In this document: positions 22,776 through 31,702 of the stretch, one piece after another
How the letters are laid out: each line of letters begins with the position of its first letter
Numbering within the stretch: position 1 is the first letter of the stretch
DNA from: an uncultured Elusimicrobiales bacterium
GTDB taxonomy: Bacteria > Elusimicrobiota > Elusimicrobia > Elusimicrobiales > Elusimicrobiaceae
Length of the DNA stretch: 40,410 nucleotides
Assembly: GCA_944326765.1 (NCBI GenBank)
Contig: CALVFE010000011.1
Span: forward strand, 1 to 40,410
Direction of reading: 5' to 3'
Program-made: the position numbers and the translations under genes
Notes under the pieces: generated by a model
The model's database searches: none
The model's input: the letters and a program-made list of their open reading frames with translations, nothing else
What the model was told of the DNA's origin: nothing

Positions 22776-24518
22776 ATGTTGGTATTAAAAGGCGTTGCGG
22801 CCAGCCCGGGGGTGGCTATTGGCCCGGCAGTGTTGCTGCCGGGAGAGAGTTTTGCCGTAACGCGCCAGTATATTGAGCCGGGAGAAGTGAAAGCCGAACT
22901 GCAAAAAATACGCAACGCCATGCAAAAAACCTTGGGCGAATTGGACACCTGCGAACAGAAAGTGCTTTCCACGCTGGGAGCGGAATATGCCAATTTAATG
23001 TCCACCCACAAACTCATTTTGCAGGATCCTTCTTTAAAAGAGTCCGTTTCCAAAAAAATTCGGACGGAACATCTGTCCGCCCAGGCGGCTATTTTTATCA
23101 CGCTCCAAGAATTAGCGGCCAGTTTTGACAAAATAGAAGATCCTTTTTTCAAAGAACGCCGAAACGATATCTTTGATGTAGGCAAGCGCTTGGTCAACAA
23201 TTTAGACGGCGGAAAACGGGAATTTTTGGCTTCTATCAGCAAGCCGTCTTTATTGGTGGCGCATAATCTGTATCCGTCCGATACGATCAACCTGCAAGAA
23301 AATCAAGTCATCGGGTTTTGCACCGACGTAGGCGGCAAAACCAGCCATACGGCGCTGCTGGCGCAAAGCCTGAATATCCCGGCGGTGGTGGGATTGTCCA
23401 CCGCCTCTAAAGACGTGCAGTCCGGCGATACGCTGATTATTGACGGAGAAAACGGCCTTTTGGTCATTAACCCCGACAAATACACGCTGGCCAATTACCG
23501 CAAAATCCAGCGTGAACTCAAAAAGACCGAAGCTCTCCTGAAAACGATTAATCACTTGCCGGTAATTACCGAAGACGGTCATGCCGTTAAATTGCTCGTC
23601 AATTACGACCCCCGCACCGACACCAAAGAAAACAAACGCTTGATTACCGACGGGTTGGGTTTGCTGCGTACGGAATTTTTATATATGAACACGCCGCAGC
23701 CTCCTACGGAAGAAGAACAGTACCAGGTTTATTTGGCCGTAGCCAAACGTTTTGATATGCGCCCGGTAACGATTCGCCTGGCCGATTTGGGAGCCGACAA
23801 ACTGCCCGATTTTCCGTTAGACGAATTTGATCAAGACGCAAACCCTTTTATGGGCTGCCGCGGCATACGGTTGTTTCTAAAAAATCCGGATTTAATGTTT
23901 ACCCAATTGCGGGCCATCATTCGAATGGCCTGTGAGGTGCCGGCACAAATTAAAATTATGATTCCCATGCTTTCTTCGGTAGAAGAAGCCCGCCATGTGC
24001 GCAACGCGTTTGAACAGGTGCTCAAAGAGTTTGAAGTCCAAGGCAAAAAACCCGTCAACCGCGTGGCATTAGGCGCTATGATTGAAGTACCGGCCGCCGC
24101 AATCGCATTAGACGGCATGATCCATCTGTTGGATTTCCTTTCCATCGGCACAAATGACTTGATACAATATCTAGTAGCGGTGGACCGCGTCAATCAAGAA
24201 GTCGCCCATATGTATGACCCCTGCCACCCGGCAGTGGGGCGTACCATTAACCAAATTATCCAAACCGCCCATAAACGCGGGAAAAAAGTGAGCATCTGCG
24301 GGGAAATTGCCTCCGACACCAAATTGCTTCCCCTGCTGCTGGGGTTGGATATTGACGCTCTTTCTGTTACGCCGCGTATGTATTTGCGCGTAAAGAACCA
24401 TATACGCAGTTTAAACTTTGAAAATTGTTCCGATCTGGCTCAAGCGGCTCTCTTAATGGGCAGTTCGGAAGAAATTAGAAATTTAATTGAACAGAACGAC
24501 AAAAATGAAGATTCGTAA
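22776..24518 (+). CDS. ptsI: PTS enzyme I
   Basis: This 580-residue cytosolic protein autophosphorylates from phosphoenolpyruvate and passes phosphate to HPr. The start reads MLVLKGVAASPGVAIGPAVL and the HPr-binding helical domain follows. The phosphohistidine is His191 in GGKTSHTALLAQ. The PEP-binding barrel shows GLLRTEFLYM, NPFMGCRGIRLFL, IMIPMLSSVEEA, GAMIEVPAAA, DFLSIGTNDLIQY and the CGEIASD loop with the active cysteine. Length is standard. AAGGAG before 22776 sets the start. The last 14 bases overlap lepA. Confidence 0.96.
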   Translation: MLVLKGVAASPGVAIGPAVLLPGESFAVTRQYIEPGEVKAELQKIRNAMQKTLGELDTCEQKVLSTLGAEYANLMSTHKLILQDPSLKESVSKKIRTEHLSAQAAIFITLQELAASFDKIEDPFFKERRNDIFDVGKRLVNNLDGGKREFLASISKPSLLVAHNLYPSDTINLQENQVIGFCTDVGGKTSHTALLAQSLNIPAVVGLSTASKDVQSGDTLIIDGENGLLVINPDKYTLANYRKIQRELKKTEALLKTINHLPVITEDGHAVKLLVNYDPRTDTKENKRLITDGLGLLRTEFLYMNTPQPPTEEEQYQVYLAVAKRFDMRPVTIRLADLGADKLPDFPLDEFDQDANPFMGCRGIRLFLKNPDLMFTQLRAIIRMACEVPAQIKIMIPMLSSVEEARHVRNAFEQVLKEFEVQGKKPVNRVALGAMIEVPAAAIALDGMIHLLDFLSIGTNDLIQYLVAVDRVNQEVAHMYDPCHPAVGRTINQIIQTAHKRGKKVSICGEIASDTKLLPLLLGLDIDALSVTPRMYLRVKNHIRSLNFENCSDLAQAALLMGSSEEIRNLIEQNDKNEDS

Positions 24519-26334
24519 TTTTTCCATCGTTGCACACATCGACCACGGCAAAACTACCCTTTCCGACCGTATTTTGGAAGACACCGGCACCGTACCCAAA
24601 CGCAAGATGCAAGCCCAGTTGTTAGACGGTATGGACTTGGAACGCGAACGCGGAATTACCATCAAAGCCAAAGCCGTACGCATTGCGTATAAAGATTATA
24701 TTTTAAATTTAATTGATACTCCCGGCCATGTGGACTTTTCCTACGAAGTCGCCCGTTCGCTGCGCGCCTGCGAAGGAGTGCTCTTGCTGGTGGACGCCTC
24801 ACAGGGAGTAGAAGCCCAAACCGTGGCGCACGCCCATTTGGCGCAAAGTTTAGGACTCAAGATTATCCCGGTAATGAACAAAGTGGACTTATCCCAATCC
24901 GACGCCGACTCCTCCGAAGAACAACTGTGGGATATTTTAAAGGAACCCGTAGAGGCCGAACGCGTCAGCGCCAAAACCGGCATGGGCATTGAACATTTGT
25001 TGGATAGGATCATCACCGACATTCCTGCTCCGCAGGGGGACCCCGACGCCCCGCTTCGCGCTTTAATTTTTGATTCCTATTACGATCCTTTCCGCGGCGT
25101 GATTATGTATATACGCCTTGTCGATGGCAGCATTAAACCGGGGCAGACAATCCGATTTATGTCATCGGGCGCTTCCTACAAAACGGAAGAAATCGGGTTT
25201 ATGACGCCCAAACAACTGCATAAAACCGATCAGCTTTCCGCCGGCGAAGTAGGATATTTAGTAGCCGGCATCAAAGACATTCATCAAGTAAAAGTGGGCG
25301 ACACCGTTACCCTGGCCGAACGCCCCGCCGCAAAAGCGCTGCCGGGCTATGCCGACGCCAAACCGGTGGTATTTGCCAGCATTTTCCCCGTGGAAACAAC
25401 GGATTTTCCGCTGCTTCGCAAGGCGCTTGAAAAATTGAATTTATCGGATTCTTCGTTCCATTACCAGAGCGAAACTTCCAAAGCGTTGGGCTTTGGTTTT
25501 CGCTTGGGATTTATGGGTATTTTGCATATTGAAATCGTAAAAGAACGGTTGGAGCGCGAATTTAATTTATCGCTGATTGCCACCAGCCCCAACGTGGTGT
25601 ACCACGTTAAATTTACGCCGCGTAAATCCCACCCACAGGAACTGGCGGCTTTGCCGGACGCGCCCGACGACCCCGGTTATAAAATTATTGACAACCCGGC
25701 TAATTTCCCGCCGCACGGCGACATTATAGACATCAAAGAACCCGTCATTCATATTACCATCGTTACGCCGGTGGAATTTATGGACGGGGTAATGACGCTC
25801 TTAAAAGAAAAACGCGGTACGTTTATGAGTATGGATCACTTATCCAACCAGCGCGTCATTATCAAATACGAAATGCCGATGGGCGAAATGGTCATCGATT
25901 TTTACAACAAATTAAAATCCGTTTCCAAAGGATACGCTTCTTTCGACTACGAAGTGGCCGGATTTAGAAGCTCCGATGTAGTGCTCATGGAGATTTTACT
26001 GCACGGTTCGCCGGTAGATGCACTGTCTGTAGTGGTACACAAAGACAAAGCCCAAACAATGGGCCGCGCGCTGTGCGCCAAATTAAAAGAGCTCATCGGA
26101 CGCCAGCAATTTGAAGTAGCCGTACAAGCGGCGGTAAACGGGAAAGTCATCGCGCGCGAAACAATCCCGGCTTTCCGCAAAGACGTTATCGCCAAATGTT
26201 ACGGCGGGGATATTACCCGCAAACGCAAACTGCTGGAAAAACAAAAAGAAGGGAAAAAACGAATGAAGTCCATTGGCAGTTTAAACATTCCGCAGGAAGC
26301 GTTTGTGGCGATGCTCAAAATTGATGAAGAATAA
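24505..26334 (+). CDS. lepA: Elongation factor 4 (LepA), back-translocating GTPase
   Basis: This 609-residue translational GTPase has G1 AHIDHGKTT, G2 RGITIKAK, G3 DTPGHVDF, G4 NKVDL and G5 SAKTG. Domain II is followed by two EF-G-like domains and the LepA-specific C-terminal domain (VVHKDKAQTMGRALCAKL, QFEVAVQAAVNGKVIARE, KCYGGDITRKRKLLEKQKEG). It is length-typical. The ATG at 24505 gives the conserved MKIRNFSIVAHIDHG start and overlaps ptsI by 14 bases, so it is the last gene of the PTS operon. Adding lepA to a PTS operon is probably coincidence of gene order. Confidence 0.97.
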   Translation: MKIRNFSIVAHIDHGKTTLSDRILEDTGTVPKRKMQAQLLDGMDLERERGITIKAKAVRIAYKDYILNLIDTPGHVDFSYEVARSLRACEGVLLLVDASQGVEAQTVAHAHLAQSLGLKIIPVMNKVDLSQSDADSSEEQLWDILKEPVEAERVSAKTGMGIEHLLDRIITDIPAPQGDPDAPLRALIFDSYYDPFRGVIMYIRLVDGSIKPGQTIRFMSSGASYKTEEIGFMTPKQLHKTDQLSAGEVGYLVAGIKDIHQVKVGDTVTLAERPAAKALPGYADAKPVVFASIFPVETTDFPLLRKALEKLNLSDSSFHYQSETSKALGFGFRLGFMGILHIEIVKERLEREFNLSLIATSPNVVYHVKFTPRKSHPQELAALPDAPDDPGYKIIDNPANFPPHGDIIDIKEPVIHITIVTPVEFMDGVMTLLKEKRGTFMSMDHLSNQRVIIKYEMPMGEMVIDFYNKLKSVSKGYASFDYEVAGFRSSDVVLMEILLHGSPVDALSVVVHKDKAQTMGRALCAKLKELIGRQQFEVAVQAAVNGKVIARETIPAFRKDVIAKCYGGDITRKRKLLEKQKEGKKRMKSIGSLNIPQEAFVAMLKIDEE

Positions 26335-26360
26335 AAAACCCCGGCTCAACGGCCGGGGTT
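26331..26360. terminator. Shared terminator between lepA and the pilin gene
   Basis: AACCCCGGC (26337-26345), loop TCAACG and GCCGGGGTT (26352-26360). On the minus strand the hairpin is followed by TTTTTATT, an efficient terminator for the pilin gene; on the plus strand the tail is poorer (GGCTTT). It overlaps the region just past the lepA stop. Confidence 0.85.
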
Positions 26361-26364
26361 GGCT

Positions 26365-26853
26365 TTAAAACTTAATCTGGTAAACATTCGTACCCGCTGA
26401 GCTTACCCTTCCTGCTATCTTCTTGCCTAAGGCAGCGCATACTTTCTCTTCCAAAGAATCACTTTTGCTGGCATAACACAGGGCTAAACTGTCCGTATTT
26501 CTATATCCATAAAAATCAATCGTTATTCCATCCCTTTTCCAAATGATCAAACCGCCGGTATTTATGACCAATGAGCTATTATTTTTGCTATTGATATACC
26601 AGATCTCATTGCTTTTCACTTGTTTTGAGGTATAAGGAAAATCAATATCCAGATTATCGATATCGATTGTCACATCGCCATTTGCCAACTCATACCGTTC
26701 CTCCGCTAAACGAATTGCTCGCAACAACGGAAAAACGCTTAACACCCGCGACTTAAACACCGCCACCTCATATTTAGGCAATGCCACCGCCGCCAATATC
26801 CCAATAATTAAAACTACCACCAACAATTCTATTAACGTAAAACCTTTTTTCAT
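26365..26853 (-). CDS. Type IV pilin-like protein
   Basis: This 162-residue prepilin has a short basic leader MKKG, then FTLIELLVVVLIIGILAAVA with Glu5 of the mature protein: the class III signal cut by prepilin peptidase and used as the hydrophobic assembly helix. It continues LPKYEVAVFKSR and has a globular C-terminal domain with two cysteines (LCYASKSDSLEEKVCAAL) that probably form a disulfide loop. This exact start style is abundant in Elusimicrobium relatives, which carry many such pilin-like genes. It is a stand-alone gene with GAGGGG before the ATG and its own terminator; no assembly genes are adjacent. It may be a minor pilin or pseudopilin. Confidence 0.92.
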   Translation of the reverse strand: MKKGFTLIELLVVVLIIGILAAVALPKYEVAVFKSRVLSVFPLLRAIRLAEERYELANGDVTIDIDNLDIDFPYTSKQVKSNEIWYINSKNNSSLVINTGGLIIWKRDGITIDFYGYRNTDSLALCYASKSDSLEEKVCAALGKKIAGRVSSAGTNVYQIKF

Positions 26854-27038
26854 AAAAAACCCCTCAGTGCGTCGATTTAAAGGCTTATTTACAGTTTAAT
26901 AATTTACTGCCAACAAATCAACGTTAGAGGAAGTTTATCAAAAAAAAACAAATCAAGCGCTTTTGAAAATGGATCAGCAACCCCAATAAAACAACTGCAA
27001 AAAGGCGTTGCTACTTAAGAACTTCGTATAATACAAGG

Positions 27039-27419
27039 CTATTTCCGTTCTTTCTTTTTCATTTCTTTCCAAAGAGCCAAGGCTTCTTCAGGCGTGGAGG
27101 CTTTGGCGTGCGCGCCAAAGACGTGCGGATGGCGACGGTGAAGTTTATCATATAATCCCTGGATTACATCATCAATCGTAAAGATCCCCTCCTCGGCCGC
27201 GATCTGACTATGCATCAACACCTGCAGCAATACATCTCCCAGTTCTTCTTTCATATTTTCCACATCTTTTTTTTCAATGGCTTCCACCAGTTCCTGGGTT
27301 TCGTTTCGCAAACATTTAATGAGGGTTTCATGGGTTTGTTTTTTATCCCACGGACAGCCGTTCGGGCCGCGCAAAACGGCAAAGGTTTGCACCAAATCGT
27401 TAAAGTTGTTTTTTGTCAT
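27039..27419 (-). CDS. mazG: Single-domain MazG nucleotide pyrophosphohydrolase
   Basis: This 126-residue protein carries the MazG fold: LRGPNGCPWDKKQTHETLIKC at the start, NETQELVEAIEKKD, and EELGDVLLQVLMHSQIA supplying the E(E)xxD metal-binding helix, then RRHPHVFG. Members hydrolyse nucleoside triphosphates to monophosphates and help clear non-canonical or regulatory nucleotides. At about half the length of E. coli MazG it has one domain and would act as a dimer. The ATG at 27419 is preferred (GGTGGG upstream); a GTG at 27428 would add three residues. It is divergent from the secreted-protein gene, whose promoter overlaps this start. Confidence 0.9.
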   Translation of the reverse strand: MTKNNFNDLVQTFAVLRGPNGCPWDKKQTHETLIKCLRNETQELVEAIEKKDVENMKEELGDVLLQVLMHSQIAAEEGIFTIDDVIQGLYDKLHRRHPHVFGAHAKASTPEEALALWKEMKKKERK

Positions 27420-27447
27420 TGTTCCCACCCGGTAAAAATGCTATACA
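27419..27447 (+). promoter_or_regulatory. Promoter of a leaderless secreted-protein mRNA
   Basis: TTGTTC (27419-27424), exactly 17 bases, and TATACA (27442-27447) place the transcription start on or next to the ATG at 27456. There is no ribosome binding site between promoter and start. The -35 overlaps the first codon of divergent mazG. Confidence 0.6.
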
Positions 27448-27455
27448 TTTATTAT

Positions 27456-28778
27456 ATGAAAAAAATTTTTATTTCCCTGTCGCTGTTATTCGTTTTTGCC
27501 TTATACCCCGCACTGTCCAATGCGCAGCTTGCGGTTGTGAAAATAGACGAAAAAAAGATTTATTTGGATACCTCGGAAACCGATGTAAAAATCCAAAAAG
27601 GACAGCCCTTTAAAATTATTTTGTCTTCCGAAAAATTAACTAATCCCAAAACGGGAAAAGAATTGGGAAACATCTATCAATATTCGCCCGTCGGGAAAAT
27701 CATCGAAGTACAGCCTCTGTACGCCATAGGAGAATTGCCGCACACCACCGGTATATCCATCGGGCAGGAGGCCGTTCTGGAGGAGCCGATTGCCGAACCG
27801 GCGGTTGTTTCCGCCGCGGCCGCGACGGCAGAATCCCCCGCTGCGCCCGCCCGCCCAAAAATTATTTATGCACCCATAGAACAAGAAATCATCAGCGTAA
27901 CCGAAGCCGATGTTTCCGCCCCCGGCGCGAAAAACGTAATTACGCTTTCGGAGGACAAGCAAGTAATCGTATGGACGCGCGGCGACGATAATACGTTAAA
28001 AAAAGTGTTGTCTTATAAATTATCCGATTCCGCGCAACCTATCACAATATCGGCTGCCCCGGTAAAAGAAGGACTCGCGCAAATTTTTGTAACGGTTTAT
28101 CTGCCGTCAAGCAAACGGATTTCCACTTGGGTTTTGGAAAATAAAAACGGCGCACTGGAGCACACGGATTCTTTGCCTTATTTTGTCAAAGAACAAGGCT
28201 GCGGGCAGAATAAAACTATTTGGGCGCAAGCGCCTTTTGTATCGGGAAAATACCCCGGAAACGCCCGGCAGGTAGCAGAAGAAGAAGGAGGCATAACCGT
28301 TTCCAAAAAATCTTTTCCCACCCAGCGCAATTGGCTGACGGGAGTCGCGCAATATGATATAGAAAAAGACGGTTCCGAAAACCTGCTTTACACGTCTTCC
28401 AACGGCACTTTACGGCTGATCCTGCAGAACGGAAAGCGTGTCCAAAGCAAGGATTTGTTCGCTTCTTCTCCAAATCGTGTAAAATATAAGCAGGAGATTT
28501 TGAAATTCTATCCTTCCGTACAAGTATTTGGCCCGCACGGCGATGCCACCATCGCGGCGGTGGAAAACGACGCCAAACTGGGGTTGTTGTCCAAAACGTT
28601 TGGTCAATATCAAAGCGGAAAAATACATTTTCTGAAGTACGAGAACGGACTCCTGGCCGTACAGAACACCACCCCTATGGACGGAGTCGTACACGACACC
28701 GCGTGTTCGGATCAAACCATATTGGCGGCGGAAGTGCTGCCCAGCGGAAACAGCCGCATTGTAGAAATTTTGAAATAA
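27456..28778 (+). CDS. Secreted protein of unknown function
   Basis: This 440-residue protein has a clear signal peptide (MKKIFISLSLLFVFALYPALSNA, cleavage about 23/24). A first beta-rich domain (~24-105: VVKIDEKKIYLDTSETDVKI, GQPFKIIL) looks like a small fold carrying an extracted value. An Ala/Pro-rich linker follows (~110-140). The remaining ~300 residues are beta-strand repeats such as KQVIVWTRGDDN, ISTWVLENKNG, ILQNGKRVQSKDLF and DATIAAVEND, as in beta-propeller or FG-GAP/VCBS-like proteins; I could not confirm the repeat number. It is probably periplasmic or outer-membrane associated. The ATG is leaderless or nearly so. thyX follows 14 bases later with its own ribosome binding site and may share the transcript. 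Confidence 0.75.
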   Translation: MKKIFISLSLLFVFALYPALSNAQLAVVKIDEKKIYLDTSETDVKIQKGQPFKIILSSEKLTNPKTGKELGNIYQYSPVGKIIEVQPLYAIGELPHTTGISIGQEAVLEEPIAEPAVVSAAAATAESPAAPARPKIIYAPIEQEIISVTEADVSAPGAKNVITLSEDKQVIVWTRGDDNTLKKVLSYKLSDSAQPITISAAPVKEGLAQIFVTVYLPSSKRISTWVLENKNGALEHTDSLPYFVKEQGCGQNKTIWAQAPFVSGKYPGNARQVAEEEGGITVSKKSFPTQRNWLTGVAQYDIEKDGSENLLYTSSNGTLRLILQNGKRVQSKDLFASSPNRVKYKQEILKFYPSVQVFGPHGDATIAAVENDAKLGLLSKTFGQYQSGKIHFLKYENGLLAVQNTTPMDGVVHDTACSDQTILAAEVLPSGNSRIVEILK

Positions 28779-28792
28779 TTTAGGAGAGCATT

Positions 28793-29485
28793 GTGCAACA
28801 GTCTAACGAAAAAATCAACGTGCTGGACAAGGGCTTTGTGCGCTTGGTGGATTTTATGGGAGGAGACGACCGCGCCGTTCAAGCAGCCCGCGTATCCTTT
28901 GGAGCGGTTTCCAAAGGGCCGGAACAAGACAAACGCTTAATTAAATACTTGATGGAACACGCCCATCATACGCCGTTTGAACATTGTTATTTTCAGTTTC
29001 ACATTTGCTGCCCGATTTATGTGGCGCGCCAATGGATGCGCCACCGCTGGGGTTCTTACAATGAAGTAAGCGCCCGTTATACCGAAGTAAAAGATGAATT
29101 TTATATTCCGTCCCAATTCCGCGGACAGGATACCAAAAATAAACAAGGATCCGTTTCTTCCAGCTCGCTGGATCATGCGGCGCTGCGCAAAATTTATGAA
29201 GAAAGCGTAGAAGCTTCCTATGCCGCTTATCATAAGCTTTTGGAAGCCGGCGTAGCGCGCGAAATGGCGCGCGGCGTATTGCCGGTCTGCCAATATACCC
29301 AATTTTACTGGAGCGTAAACGCCCGCAGTCTGTTCAACTTCCTATGCCTGCGCACCGACAAACACGCGCAGCAAGAAATCCGCGTCTATGCCGATGAAAT
29401 CGCCAAGATTGTGGCGGAAAAAATGCCGTGGTCGTGGGAGGCGTTTGAAGCGCTGAACAAACAGCTGCCGTTGGGCTCCGAATAA
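28793..29485 (+). CDS. thyX: Flavin-dependent thymidylate synthase
   Basis: This 230-residue FAD enzyme makes dTMP from dUMP using methylenetetrahydrofolate and NADPH. The ThyX signature RHRxxSxNExSxRY is complete (RHRWGSYNEVSARY, 83-96). Further conserved parts are HTPFEHCYFQFH, ARGVLPVCQYTQFYWSVNARSLFNFLCLR and a C-terminal EIAKIV. The start is GTG at 28793 with TAGGAGAG upstream. ThyX rather than ThyA is typical of many anaerobes and lets the cell avoid DHF reductase-dependent recycling. It is followed by glgC after 26 bases. Confidence 0.96.
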   Translation: MQQSNEKINVLDKGFVRLVDFMGGDDRAVQAARVSFGAVSKGPEQDKRLIKYLMEHAHHTPFEHCYFQFHICCPIYVARQWMRHRWGSYNEVSARYTEVKDEFYIPSQFRGQDTKNKQGSVSSSSLDHAALRKIYEESVEASYAAYHKLLEAGVAREMARGVLPVCQYTQFYWSVNARSLFNFLCLRTDKHAQQEIRVYADEIAKIVAEKMPWSWEAFEALNKQLPLGSE

Positions 29486-29511
29486 AAGTCTTATCTTAAA
29501 AGGGGAAACGT

Positions 29512-30723
29512 ATGAGAATACTCGGCATGATTATGGCCGGGGGAAAAGGGGAACGTCTTTATCCGTTAACCAAAGACCGCTCCAAACCCTCCGTGCCATT
29601 CGGCGGCAAATACAGAATCGTGGATTTTGTATTGTCTAATTTTGTAAATTCCGGCATATTTTCGTCTTATGTGCTGGTACAATACTTGTCGCAAAGTTTA
29701 ATCGAATATCTGCGCACTACATGGCGCTCCGAAGGTATCATCTCGGATCACTTTTTAACCTGCGTGCCGCCGCAGATGCGCTTGGGCGAAATTTGGTACC
29801 GCGGTACGGCCGATTCCGTACGGCAAAACATCAACCTCGTGAAAGATTTTGCGCCCGATTTGGTAGCCATCTTCGGAGCAGACCATATCTATCGTATGGA
29901 CGTGCGGCAAATGATTGATTATCACCTGAAAAACAAAGCAGACGTTACCGTCGCCGCCAATACCGTACCCATAGCGGAAGCCTCCGCCTTCGGCGTATTA
30001 GGCACCGATGAAAATGGCCGGATTATCCAATTTGACGAGAAACCCGCCCAACCCAAATGTATCCCGGGCAATCCCAAAGCGGCGTATGCTTCTATGGGTA
30101 ATTATATTTTTAATACAGACGTTCTCCTGCAGGTGCTTCAAAAGCGTTTCTGCGATGTGCCCGCCTTGGATTTTGGCAAACACATTCTGCCTAAAATTTT
30201 AACCGACCACCGCACGTTTGCCTATAATTTCCAAAGCCAAACGCTGCCCGGCGCCAAACCTTACGAGGAACAAGGCTACTGGCGCGACGTGGGCACCATT
30301 GAATCTTTCTGGCAAACCAATATGGATCTTTTGGGCCCCAAACCCAAACTGGATTTAAATAATCCCAAATGGCCCATCAGCACCACGATCAACCGCGTTC
30401 CCCCCACCAAATATATGGGCGGCACGGTTAGCAATTCCATTATCGGCGACGGTTGCATCATTCACCCGAAAGCCAAAATCAAGAACTGCGTCATCAGCGA
30501 CAGCGTTACCGTTGGCGAGGGGGCGGAACTGGAAGGCTGCGTGATTATGGATAATTGCGAAATTAAAGCGGGCGCCAAACTTAAAAAAGTGATTATGGAC
30601 CGTTTTAATACGATCGCCGCCAAACAGACGATTGGGCACAATATAGACGCAGATTCGCAAAAATACTACATCGATCCCTCCGGCATTATAGTCATTCCGC
30701 GCGGGAAAAATAAATTCTTATAA
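29512..30723 (+). CDS. glgC: Glucose-1-phosphate adenylyltransferase
   Basis: This 403-residue enzyme makes ADP-glucose from glucose-1-phosphate and ATP, the committed step of bacterial glycogen synthesis. The N-terminal nucleotidyltransferase domain has MAGGKGERLYPLTKDRSKPS (ATP-binding loop), FGGKYRIVDFVLSN, FGADHIYRMD and GSGY-like GYWRDVGTIESFW (sugar site). The C-terminal left-handed beta-helix runs from ~300 (SIIGDGCIIHPKAKI, CVISDSVTVGEGA). AAGGGG precedes the ATG. A hairpin with a short T run follows the stop immediately. No other glg gene is in the window. Confidence 0.96.
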   Translation: MRILGMIMAGGKGERLYPLTKDRSKPSVPFGGKYRIVDFVLSNFVNSGIFSSYVLVQYLSQSLIEYLRTTWRSEGIISDHFLTCVPPQMRLGEIWYRGTADSVRQNINLVKDFAPDLVAIFGADHIYRMDVRQMIDYHLKNKADVTVAANTVPIAEASAFGVLGTDENGRIIQFDEKPAQPKCIPGNPKAAYASMGNYIFNTDVLLQVLQKRFCDVPALDFGKHILPKILTDHRTFAYNFQSQTLPGAKPYEEQGYWRDVGTIESFWQTNMDLLGPKPKLDLNNPKWPISTTINRVPPTKYMGGTVSNSIIGDGCIIHPKAKIKNCVISDSVTVGEGAELEGCVIMDNCEIKAGAKLKKVIMDRFNTIAAKQTIGHNIDADSQKYYIDPSGIIVIPRGKNKFL

Positions 30724-30725
30724 AC

Positions 30726-30751
30726 AAAGCGCGGCCAAAAGCCGCGCTTTT
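30726..30751 (+). terminator. Hairpin between glgC and phoH
   Basis: AAAGCGCGGC (30726-30735), loop CAAAA and GCCGCGCTTT (30741-30750) form a perfect 10-bp stem, but only one further T follows before GG. It ends seven bases before the phoH ATG, so it may be a weak terminator or a structure that limits translation initiation. Confidence 0.65.
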
Positions 30752-30757
30752 GGATAT

Positions 30758-31702
30758 ATGATAAAAACACTGAAACTTAAAAACCAAGAAGAAATTTTAA
30801 TTGCCCTGGGCATCCAAGACCGCAAACTGCGCGCTTTGGAAAAAAACTTCAAAGTAACGGTATTTGTGAAATATGACGAAGACGGCGGCGGGGCATTGCT
30901 GTCGGTCAAAGGAACCAACTCGCGCGTGGACAAAGCGTTGGCCAAACTGCAAAAAGACTTGGCTTTAAACGCCGATAAACGGCCACTGGATTTGGTTAAA
31001 GACACTATTCCCTTTGCCAACAATATCGTTTTCCGCCCCGAACACGCCCGCCCGGTGGAAGCCCGCAGTGAAAACCAAAAAAAATATATAGAAGCCGTTT
31101 TTGCCAATGACCTTGTTATTTCCTCCGGTCCGGCCGGAACGGGCAAAACGTTTCTGGCGTGTGCATGCGCCCTGCGCGCACTGGAACTGGGGCTGGCAGA
31201 ACGCATCGTCGTTACGCGCCCCATTGTGGAAGCCGGCGAAAAGCTGGGGTTTTTGCCCGGCGATATCGAGGAAAAAGTGGATCCTTATCTGCGGCCGATC
31301 TACGACGCTTTTTATTCCATGCTGGGAATGGAGCGGTTTAATTCGCTCAAATACAACAACATTTTAGAAATCGTTCCGCTGGCGTATATGCGCGGGCGCA
31401 CCTTAGAAAAAGCGTTTATCATTTTAGATGAAGCGCAGAACACGCTTCCCGCACAAATGAAAATGTTCCTAACGCGTATGGGAATTGGATCTAAAATGAT
31501 CGTAAACGGAGACTTGTCCCAAATTGATCTGCCGGATAAAAAATCCAGCGGCCTTTTGCAGGCGGCCGAAGTATTGGGCAAATTAAAAAACGTAGCTTTT
31601 GTACAATTTACCGGGGAAGATGTAGTGCGACATCCGTTGGTCAAAGACATCGTGGCCGCCTATGACAAATGGGAGAAAAAACACACGGGGAAAACCAAAT
31701 GA
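30758..31702 (+). CDS. phoH: PhoH-like ATPase (YbeZ type)
   Basis: This 314-residue protein has an N-terminal RNA-binding-like domain (~1-85) and a C-terminal P-loop ATPase. Walker A is GPAGTGKT (124-131), the PhoH block is VTRPIVEAGEKLGFLPGDIE, and Walker B is FIILDEAQNT (~220-229), followed by MKMFLTRMGIGSKMIVNGD. YbeZ-type PhoH partners the rRNA-maturation nuclease YbeY, whose gene overlaps the stop (ATGA). The start has no clear ribosome binding site; a hairpin ends seven bases upstream. Confidence 0.94.
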   Translation: MIKTLKLKNQEEILIALGIQDRKLRALEKNFKVTVFVKYDEDGGGALLSVKGTNSRVDKALAKLQKDLALNADKRPLDLVKDTIPFANNIVFRPEHARPVEARSENQKKYIEAVFANDLVISSGPAGTGKTFLACACALRALELGLAERIVVTRPIVEAGEKLGFLPGDIEEKVDPYLRPIYDAFYSMLGMERFNSLKYNNILEIVPLAYMRGRTLEKAFIILDEAQNTLPAQMKMFLTRMGIGSKMIVNGDLSQIDLPDKKSSGLLQAAEVLGKLKNVAFVQFTGEDVVRHPLVKDIVAAYDKWEKKHTGKTK

